From CBFHOS01 sp965657645 (GTDB lineage Bacteria > Pseudomonadota > Alphaproteobacteria > Puniceispirillales > Puniceispirillaceae): 20,596 nucleotides of DNA. How positions within the stretch are numbered: position 1 is the stretch's first letter; every line of letters starts with the position of its first letter. Below the pieces are notes generated by a model. It searched no databases. It was given only the letters and a program-made list of their open reading frames with translations, and was not told the origin of the DNA. A program made the position numbers and the translations under genes. The stretch covers positions 1 to 20,596 of the forward strand of contig CBFHOS010000030.1 in the NCBI GenBank assembly GCA_965657645.1. The letters are read 5' to 3'. Positions 15,031 to 20,596 of the stretch are shown here, piece after piece.

Positions 15031-16266
15031 ATGTCCGATCTCGATATTGATTTTGTTCGCACCCAATTTCCGGCGTTTCATCAAGAATCATTGCAAGGCC
15101 AAGCGTTTTTTGAAAATGCCGGTGGATCTTACACATGCAAGCAGGTGATTGACCGACTGCATCGGTTCTACACCGAGCGCAAGGTCCAGCCCTATGGTTT
15201 CTACCCCGCGTCAAAGGCCGGTGGTGATGAAATGGACGAGGCGCGTTCGCGGCTCGCGGCATTGATGAATGTTGAAACTGACGAGCTAAGCTTTGGGCCA
15301 TCCACCAGCCAGAACACTTATGTGTTGGCCAAGGCATTTGGCGATATGCTGGGCGAGAATGACGCTATTATTGTTACTGATCAGGACCATGAGGCGAATA
15401 CCGGCGTGTGGCGTCGTTTGGCGGATCGCGGAATAGATGTGCGTGAATGGCATGTGAATGGTGAAACGGGCCAGCTATCACTCGATGATCTAGCGCAGAT
15501 CCTCGATGAAAAGGTCGCGCTGATCTGTGCCCCGCATTGTTCCAATATCGTGGGTCAGGAAAATCCGGTGGCGCAGATCGCCCAGATGGCGCGCGATGTC
15601 GGCGCGGTTACCTGTATCGATGGGGTTAGTTATGCACCGCATGGTTTGGCCGATGTTGACGCGCTTGGGGCCGATATTTACCTGTTTTCCAGCTATAAGA
15701 CATATGGCCCGCATCAAGGCGTGATGGTTATTCGCCGCGCCCTTGCCGATAAATTGCCTAATCAGGCGCATTTCTTTAACGATGGTGTCCGCTATAAACG
15801 CTTTACCCCGGCGGGTCCCGATCATGCGCAAATTGCCGCCTGTGCGGGGATGGCCGATTATATAGACGCGGTGCATGACCACCATTTTGGTGCTAATGAT
15901 AATCCGGCGGCGCGTGGCCGTGCGGTGGCGGCTTTGCAACGCCGTCATGAGGATAAAATTCTAGCGCCATTGCTGGATTATTTGCGGGCGCGCCCAGATG
16001 TTCGGGTGCTAGGCAATGACCAGATAGGCAATGCCGGCGGGCGCGTGCCAACTGTCGCCATCCACGCCGCCAAGCCAGCCATGCAGATCGCCACCGACCT
16101 TGATGCGCATGGCATTATGGCAGGGGCAGGTGATTTCTATGCGGTGCGCTGTCTAAAGGCGATGGGGTGTGATCCTGATACTGGCGTGTTGCGCCTCAGC
16201 TTTGTGCATTACACGAACCAGCAAGAGGTGACGCAATTGATCACCGCATTGGACGCCACACTCTAG
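15031..16266 (+). CDS. Class V aminotransferase-fold PLP enzyme, cysteine-desulfurase-like
   Basis: Fold-type I PLP enzyme of the class V group (cysteine desulfurase / isopenicillin epimerase / kynureninase-like), 411 residues. The opening FPAFHQESLQGQAFFENAGGSYTC is the usual N-terminal block; DQDHEANTGVWRRLADRG and ICAPHCSNIVGQENPV are cofactor-region motifs; CIDGVSYAPHG holds the Asp that contacts the pyridine nitrogen; FSSYKTYGPHQGVM holds the PLP lysine, Lys223. In true desulfurases a loop cysteine near the C-terminus is the persulfide site; here the corresponding region reads GIMAGAGDFYAVRCLKAMG and has no cysteine in the expected loop, so desulfurase activity is doubtful. It may be a lyase, epimerase or aminotransferase. 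AGGAAAG at 15016-15022 supports the ATG. It lies 79 bases after the ThDP enzyme gene. Confidence 0.85.
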   Translation: MSDLDIDFVRTQFPAFHQESLQGQAFFENAGGSYTCKQVIDRLHRFYTERKVQPYGFYPASKAGGDEMDEARSRLAALMNVETDELSFGPSTSQNTYVLAKAFGDMLGENDAIIVTDQDHEANTGVWRRLADRGIDVREWHVNGETGQLSLDDLAQILDEKVALICAPHCSNIVGQENPVAQIAQMARDVGAVTCIDGVSYAPHGLADVDALGADIYLFSSYKTYGPHQGVMVIRRALADKLPNQAHFFNDGVRYKRFTPAGPDHAQIAACAGMADYIDAVHDHHFGANDNPAARGRAVAALQRRHEDKILAPLLDYLRARPDVRVLGNDQIGNAGGRVPTVAIHAAKPAMQIATDLDAHGIMAGAGDFYAVRCLKAMGCDPDTGVLRLSFVHYTNQQEVTQLITALDATL

Positions 16267-16391
16267 GGCGTGATAAAAGACTAACCAGTCCCAGCGCAAT
16301 CTTGTGAAAACAAGGTCGCTATTTCCCATTTTGTAAATCCATAACCAGATCCGATGCGCCGCGGCGCAAAACCAACAAGGATGAAAAGACG
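16267..16391. other. Intergenic leader of the PatB-type gene with perfect palindrome
   Basis: A perfect 14-base palindrome TGCGCCGCGGCGCA lies at 16355-16368, about 24 bases ahead of the start. It may be an operator or a leader hairpin; no T-run follows, so it is not an intrinsic terminator. A small CTTG/CAAG inverted repeat lies at 16301-16314. AAGGA at 16377-16381 is the likely ribosome binding site for ATG 16392. Confidence 0.4.
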
Positions 16392-17570
16392 ATGCCTTCG
16401 ACCATTGATTTTGATGAGGTAATTGAACGGCGCGGAACCAATTGTTCCAAATGGGACAAGATGGAATCGCTATATGGGGTGCCTGTGGATGATGGCATTG
16501 CAATGTGGGTGGCCGACATGGATTTCCGGCCGCCTCAGGCCGTTTCCAAGGCGCTAGCCGAAGCGCTAGAGCATGATATCTATGGATATTGTGGCACTGA
16601 TTTGCCGATGTCCGAGGCCCTAGCTGGCTGGATGGAACGGCGCCATAATTGGCAGGTCCATCCAAAATGGGTAAAGCACACTTACGGTTTGGTGAACGCG
16701 CTGGCGCTCTGCATGCAGGCCTATAGCGAAAAAGGCGATGGGGTCATTGTTTTCTCGCCGGTTTATCATGCCTTTGGTCGCATCATCCAAGACAATGAAC
16801 GCCGCCTTGTCGAGTCTGAATTGGTCACGCGTGACGGCAGGTATTTTATGGATCTGGACGCGCTTGAGGCACAATTAACAGGCAATGAGAGGCTGGTATT
16901 CTTCTGCTCGCCGCATAATCCGGGCGGTCGTGTCTGGAGCGAGGCGGAACTAGCCGCGCTTGGCGATTTCTGTATAAAGCATGACCTCATTCTCATTAGC
17001 GATGAGGTGCATCACGATCTGGTTTATCCGGGCGCCTCGCATATTGTTGCCCCCTTGGCGATGCCGAATGCGCTGGACCGGTTGGTGGTGCTGGCGGCGA
17101 CTTCAAAAACCTTTAATCTGGCTGGATGTATGACTGGTCACGCGGTGATTAGCGACGACAATTTGCGCGCAAAATTCACCGCCGCCTATCATGCGGCGGC
17201 CATTTCGGTAAATCGGTTTGGTCTATGCACTGCAACTGCGGCCTATAATCATGGTGATGAATGGCTGGATGAATTGCTCGTCTATCTTGCCGAAAACGGG
17301 CGGATTTTTGAGGAAGGCATTTCGTCTATTCCGGGGGTGACGGTAATGCCGCTTGAGGCCACCTATCTAACATGGGTCGATTTCGCTGGCACGGGGATGA
17401 GCTTTGAGGAGTTTAACGGCCGTGTGGTCAAGGCGGGCGTCGCGGCGAATGCCGGATCTACCTTTGGGGCTGGCGGTGAGACCTTTTTGCGCTTTAATCT
17501 TGGGACGCGGCGGGCATTGGTTAAAGAGGCAGTGGCGCGCATCAAAGACGCATTTGCCGATATTCAATAG
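16392..17570 (+). CDS. patB: PatB/MalY-type pyridoxal-phosphate C-S lyase (cystathionine beta-lyase family)
   Basis: PLP enzyme of the MalY/PatB branch, which cleaves carbon-sulfur bonds of cystathionine and related S-substituted cysteines to pyruvate, ammonia and a thiol. 392 residues. Typical opening: FDEVIERRGTNCSKWDKM then GIAMWVADMDFRPPQAV and YGYCG. The cofactor region shows YHAFGRIIQDNERRLVES, FCSPHNPGGRVWSEAEL and LISDEVHHDLVYPG, and the PLP lysine is Lys239 in AATSKTFNLAGCMTGHAVI. The C-terminal arginine for the substrate carboxylate is in FLRFNLGTRRALV. It is the last rightward gene before a bidirectional terminator and lies 125 bases after the class V enzyme. A methionine-cycle role is possible, but its company with importer and 2-oxo-acid enzymes suggests breakdown of a sulfur amino acid. 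Alternative: a plain aminotransferase of the same branch. Confidence 0.9.
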   Translation: MPSTIDFDEVIERRGTNCSKWDKMESLYGVPVDDGIAMWVADMDFRPPQAVSKALAEALEHDIYGYCGTDLPMSEALAGWMERRHNWQVHPKWVKHTYGLVNALALCMQAYSEKGDGVIVFSPVYHAFGRIIQDNERRLVESELVTRDGRYFMDLDALEAQLTGNERLVFFCSPHNPGGRVWSEAELAALGDFCIKHDLILISDEVHHDLVYPGASHIVAPLAMPNALDRLVVLAATSKTFNLAGCMTGHAVISDDNLRAKFTAAYHAAAISVNRFGLCTATAAYNHGDEWLDELLVYLAENGRIFEEGISSIPGVTVMPLEATYLTWVDFAGTGMSFEEFNGRVVKAGVAANAGSTFGAGGETFLRFNLGTRRALVKEAVARIKDAFADIQ

Positions 17571-17607
17571 GGCTAGCTAGGCCCAATCAATACCAAGATA
17601 TAACAAC

Positions 17608-17642
17608 AAAGGCCCGCCAGATTTCTGGGCGGGCCTTTTGAT
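17608..17642. terminator. Bidirectional intrinsic terminator between convergent genes
   Basis: An 11-bp perfect stem, AAAGGCCCGCC at 17608-17618 and GGCGGGCCTTT at 17628-17638, encloses a nine-base loop. T-rich sequence follows on the plus strand (CCTTTTGATTTT), and the A-rich left flank (AACAACAAA) gives a U-rich tail on the minus strand. It can end both the PatB-type gene and the leftward FAH-family gene. Confidence 0.88.
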
Positions 17643-17660
17643 TTTACATAGATCGGATTG

Positions 17661-18350
17661 TTAGACGATTTTGAACTCAAAGTTATCGATACCGTCAATG
17701 CCACCAGTAATGATGTCGCCGCGCTGAACCGCGCCAACGCCTGACGGTGTGCCGCCATAAATGATGTCGCCAGGCTGGAGGGTGTAGAGTTCTGAAAGGT
17801 CAGAAATCATTTCCGCTACAGACCAAACCATATCAGACAGATCAGCGTCCTGACGAATTTCGCCATTGGTTTCAAGGTGGATGCGGCCTTCAGTAATAGA
17901 CGGAACCTCGGCCATACGGCGCAGAGGTGTGATGACAGCTGACTGCTCAACGTCCTTTGACGTGTCCCATGGGCGGCGCTTTTCTTTGGCCATGTTCTGG
18001 AGGTCACGGCGTGTCATATCAACACCGGCGGCGGCGCCGTAAATGTGCGAATGCGCATCAGCGATAGAGATGTTTGAGCCACCCTTATCCAACGCCACAA
18101 CAATTTCCATTTCAAAATGGTAATCAGAAGTGCGTGTTGCATAGGCAACGTCGCCTTCGGCCATCACCAATGTTGTTGGTGATTTGGTGAAATAGAATGG
18201 ATTGCCGCGCTCCACCTCTGTGCCCATTTCAGCCGCATGCGCATGATAATTACGACCAATGCAGAAAATACGGTTAACAGGGAAAAGGTCATCAGATCCG
18301 TGAATAGGAATGGTCACAACGGGTGGCGGGGTAACTACATAATTTGACAT
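17661..18350 (-). CDS. Fumarylacetoacetate hydrolase family protein, fumarylpyruvate hydrolase (NagK)-like
   Basis: Metal-dependent hydrolase or decarboxylase acting on a 2,4-dioxo acid or related compound. The single FAH domain of 229 residues matches the NagK branch: DDLFPVNRIFCIGRNYHAHAAEMG at 20-43, then FYFTKSP, HFEMEIVVAL at 78-87, and GVDMTRRDLQ at 109-118. Metal ligands are Glu80, Glu82 and Asp111; His38 and Glu41 correspond to the His-Glu dyad known from FAHD1. The C-terminus has the family motif IIYGGTPSGVG. AAGGAT about six bases before ATG 18350 is a good ribosome site. In the gentisate pathway NagK splits fumarylpyruvate to fumarate and pyruvate, but no gentisate dioxygenase or maleylpyruvate isomerase is in the window, so it could instead be an oxaloacetate-decarboxylase-like or acylpyruvase enzyme. 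It is monocistronic between a terminator and a divergent region. Confidence 0.88.
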   Translation of the reverse strand: MSNYVVTPPPVVTIPIHGSDDLFPVNRIFCIGRNYHAHAAEMGTEVERGNPFYFTKSPTTLVMAEGDVAYATRTSDYHFEMEIVVALDKGGSNISIADAHSHIYGAAAGVDMTRRDLQNMAKEKRRPWDTSKDVEQSAVITPLRRMAEVPSITEGRIHLETNGEIRQDADLSDMVWSVAEMISDLSELYTLQPGDIIYGGTPSGVGAVQRGDIITGGIDGIDNFEFKIV

Positions 18351-18543
18351 GGTATATCCTTACAGACTCTGCCAGTGATTTTTTAAGTAAATTCTCAAGC
18401 GATTTGCTAGGGACTTTAACGGTTTATGGCCGTTCTGTCAGATCAAATTTTAATCCTTGGGTGAAAAATTTTAGTTTAGTGAATTTCAATGCCATCCCAG
18501 ATGAAGTTGTTGTAGGGTGAGATACCCGATTAGAGGCTTCAAT
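18351..18543. promoter_or_regulatory. Divergent intergenic region, longest gene-free stretch of the window
   Basis: This 193-base AT-rich gap must hold the promoters of the leftward FAH-family gene and the rightward EamA transporter. An inverted repeat AACGG-7 bases-CCGTT lies at 18418-18434 and may be a regulator site. Leftward, TTAAAG followed after 17 bases by GAGAAT is a weak promoter candidate. No convincing rightward promoter is seen. The ribosome site AGAGG at 18532-18536 fixes the transporter start at 18544. Confidence 0.35.
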
Positions 18544-19446
18544 ATGAATTTTTTGAATGCAGAATTATCACCGCGGATCGCCTATTTAATGGTCGGTGCA
18601 GCGGCCAGCATTTGGGGCATGTTATGGTGGCCTATGCGGGTTGTGGCGGATCTGGGTGTGCCGCCAATGTGGGTGAATGCATTCTTCCTGCTTCTGCCCG
18701 CTATGACGCTTGGCGTGTTCGGCTGGCGCTCCTTGATTAATAGCCGGGCACATTGGCGTGCGATCCTTGCCGTTGGGGTGTTTATCGGCGGCGGATTTGT
18801 GCTTTATTCGTTGGGGATTATTATTGCCTCTGTTAGCAAAACCACCGTTCTATTCTATTTAACGCCGATCTGGGCAACGGTTTTCGGACTCTTTGTTTTG
18901 GGAGAAAGCCTGACGTTACAGCGGGTGAGCGCAATTGTTTTGGCATTGCTTGGATGCGGGTTGGTGATGCAGGTTAATCCACTTAATATCGCGTTTGAAA
19001 AAGTTGATTTGCTTGGCCTTGGTTCTGGACTGTTATGGGGTATTGGCTCGGTCATTATCCGCCGGTTTCCAGACATTCCCTATCTATCAATTAGCTTTGC
19101 CCAATATGTTATAGGGTCGTTAATTGCGATAAGTGCGGCCCTAATTTTGGATGTGCCATTTCCACCAGCAGAAACGCTGGTCTATGCCATTCCCATTTCG
19201 TTTTTGTTTGCGGTCGTTGTGTTATTGCCGTCAGTGCTAGTGATCTTGCGGGTGAGCCAGTATGTGTCGCCGGGATTGGTGGCCATATTGATGCTTTCCG
19301 AAGTGTTGGTGGCGGTTGTTTCATCATGGTGGTTACTGGGTGAAACGCTCAGCGTTTGGCAATGGGGTGGGGTCATAGCAATTTTGGCGACTGGCGTTTG
19401 GCTGGGGTTGTCGGCGAATGATGAGGCCCCCGCAAAAGCCAGTTAG
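18544..19446 (+). CDS. EamA/DMT-superfamily transporter
   Basis: Inner-membrane drug/metabolite transporter, often an amino acid or metabolite exporter. The 300-residue protein is almost wholly hydrophobic, with about ten helices in two EamA halves. The first half ends with VLFYLTPIWATVFGLFVLGE and the second with SPGLVAILMLSEVLVAVVSSWWLLGETL, the repeated pattern that marks this family. The start is ATG 18544, seven bases after AGAGG; a longer frame from GTG 18517 is possible but less well supported. Its substrate is unknown. It is divergent from the FAH-family gene, and the TPR-type gene follows 22 bases after its stop, probably in the same transcript. Confidence 0.9.
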   Translation: MNFLNAELSPRIAYLMVGAAASIWGMLWWPMRVVADLGVPPMWVNAFFLLLPAMTLGVFGWRSLINSRAHWRAILAVGVFIGGGFVLYSLGIIIASVSKTTVLFYLTPIWATVFGLFVLGESLTLQRVSAIVLALLGCGLVMQVNPLNIAFEKVDLLGLGSGLLWGIGSVIIRRFPDIPYLSISFAQYVIGSLIAISAALILDVPFPPAETLVYAIPISFLFAVVVLLPSVLVILRVSQYVSPGLVAILMLSEVLVAVVSSWWLLGETLSVWQWGGVIAILATGVWLGLSANDEAPAKAS

Positions 19447-19468
19447 AAACCTAAAGACGGAGCGATAT

Positions 19469-20596
19469 ATGAGACCAGATGCCTATCCATTTGACCTTGG
19501 TGATTATCATTTTGCGGCAAGTACGACAAAGCCGGATGCTTCGATTTGGTTTAACCGGGCGATGGTGTGGTTATATGGGTTTCATCATGAGGAAGCGTCA
19601 TATTGTTTCCAACAGGCCGTAACCGCCGACGCTGAAATGGCGATGGGATATTGGGGGCTGGCATTTGCCAATGGCCCCTTTATGAATATGCCGTGGCATG
19701 CCTTTGATGAGGGTGAGTTGGCATCGGCCATTCCGTTTTGCCATGCCCAGATCGAAACGGCAAAGGCGCTCGCGGCAAAGGGACATACGACCGCGCTAGA
19801 GGCGGCATTGATTAATGCTCTGGCGCATCGGTTCCCATCCCCCAAAGTGGAACCATTGGCATTGTTGCAATCATCGGACCGGGCCTATGCCAATGCAATG
19901 CATGATGCCTATCTGGCGCATGGTAGCGATCCCGATGTCGCCACATTATATGCCGATGCGTTGATTAATCTGACGCCATGGCATTTGTGGGATGTACGCA
20001 CAGGGGCCAAAAACCCAGAGGCCCGTACCGATGATGTGATCAACGCATTGGAAACGGCACTTGGTAATGGCTTTGACGGGCATATCGGCCTATTGCACTA
20101 TCATATTCATGCATTGGAGATGTCGCCCTATCCTGAGCTGGCATTGTCATCGGCGCATACGTTAATTGATCGGGCGCCGCGTGATACTGGCCATCTGCAT
20201 CACATGCCCGCACATATCCTGTTTCTAACCGGTGATCTTGGCGCCACCATGGAATGTAGCCAACGCGCTGTGGCGGCGGATGAACGTTATATCGCGGGCG
20301 GCGGTAATGCGCCGTTTTATCTCACATCGATGTGTCATGATTTTCATATGCAGATTTATGCTGGCATGCATGCCGGCCATTATGCGAGTGCGCAATCGGC
20401 GGCGGATCGCATGTCTGAATTGCTCGAAGCGGCGCTACCCTATGATGGCAAACAGCACATGGTCACAACGATGGAGGGGTATTATTCGATGCGCTTTCAT
20501 GTGCCGATCCGTTTTGGCAAATGGGACGAGGCAATCGATGCCACGCCGCCGTCGGATGCCGATGTCTATCCGGTATCAATGGCGATGTATCATTAT
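19469..20596 (+). CDS. TPR-type repeat protein, N-terminal part
   Basis: Open frame of 376 codons without a stop to the window edge. GGAG at 19459-19462 lies six bases before the ATG. Residues about 26-70 (IWFNRAMVWLYGFHHEEA, then CFQQAVTADAEMAMGYWGLA) form a TPR-like helical hairpin. A conserved histidine-rich region follows: GLLHYHIHALE near residue 209, then GHLHHMPAHILFLTGDLGAT near 242, and SQRAVAADERYI. This HMPAHI pattern is found in a family of bacterial TPR proteins of unknown role; the closely spaced histidines hint at metal binding or catalysis, which is inference. No signal peptide is visible, so it is probably cytoplasmic. It lies 22 bases after the EamA transporter and is likely co-transcribed with it. 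Confidence 0.8.
   Translation, partial: MRPDAYPFDLGDYHFAASTTKPDASIWFNRAMVWLYGFHHEEASYCFQQAVTADAEMAMGYWGLAFANGPFMNMPWHAFDEGELASAIPFCHAQIETAKALAAKGHTTALEAALINALAHRFPSPKVEPLALLQSSDRAYANAMHDAYLAHGSDPDVATLYADALINLTPWHLWDVRTGAKNPEARTDDVINALETALGNGFDGHIGLLHYHIHALEMSPYPELALSSAHTLIDRAPRDTGHLHHMPAHILFLTGDLGATMECSQRAVAADERYIAGGGNAPFYLTSMCHDFHMQIYAGMHAGHYASAQSAADRMSELLEAALPYDGKQHMVTTMEGYYSMRFHVPIRFGKWDEAIDATPPSDADVYPVSMAMYHY

Noticed and set aside
1..20596. CRISPR array, insertion sequence, tRNA or rRNA gene
   Set aside because: No spaced direct repeats of CRISPR size, transposase-like frame, terminal inverted repeats or tRNA/rRNA-like segments were seen on either strand by eye.

Overview
The window looks like chromosome of a marine alphaproteobacterium. 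Base composition is moderate (roughly half G+C by eye), genes are tightly packed, several start codons overlap the preceding stop, and the gene families are typical of SAR116 / Puniceispirillum-like or related marine lineages. That placement is an inference from family content, not from a marker gene; no rRNA or tRNA gene is visible. No gene-free stretch exceeds 200 bases.

Layout. Positions 1-3571 hold a YnjBCD-type ABC importer split over two strands: the permease (cut by the window edge) and the binding protein run leftward, and the ATPase runs rightward from the shared intergenic region, followed by a secreted-type serine hydrolase of the beta-lactamase/NylB class. Positions 3667-6679 hold a non-pyrrolysine MttB-family methyltransferase facing a DAO-type FAD oxidoreductase. 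Positions 6797-11877 are a complete branched-chain/hydrophobic amino acid (HAAT, Liv-type) importer in the order binding protein, ATPase, ATPase, permease, permease, with a strong hairpin plus T-run after the binding-protein gene that should set high expression of that gene. Positions 12004-17570 carry four same-strand enzymes: an AspC-type aminotransferase, an acetolactate-synthase-like ThDP enzyme, a class V aminotransferase-fold protein without an evident desulfurase cysteine, and a PatB/MalY-type C-S lyase. A bidirectional terminator separates these from a leftward fumarylpyruvate-hydrolase-like gene. The right end holds an EamA/DMT exporter and a TPR-type protein that runs off the window.

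How they may work together. The importer followed by two aminotransferase-fold enzymes, a 2-oxo-acid-type ThDP enzyme and a C-S lyase reads as uptake and breakdown of an amino acid or sulfur amino acid, but the substrate cannot be read from sequence. The MttB homologue plus DAO oxidase suggests methylated-amine use, yet no corrinoid protein or activase lies in the window.

The most distinctive structural signal is a set of three unrelated 12-bp tandem repeats, all kept in frame and all near the N-terminus of neighbouring genes (binding protein, ATPase, FAD oxidoreductase). I found no clearly new defence, mobile or RNA system; the candidates for something undescribed are these repeats and the catabolic gene set.
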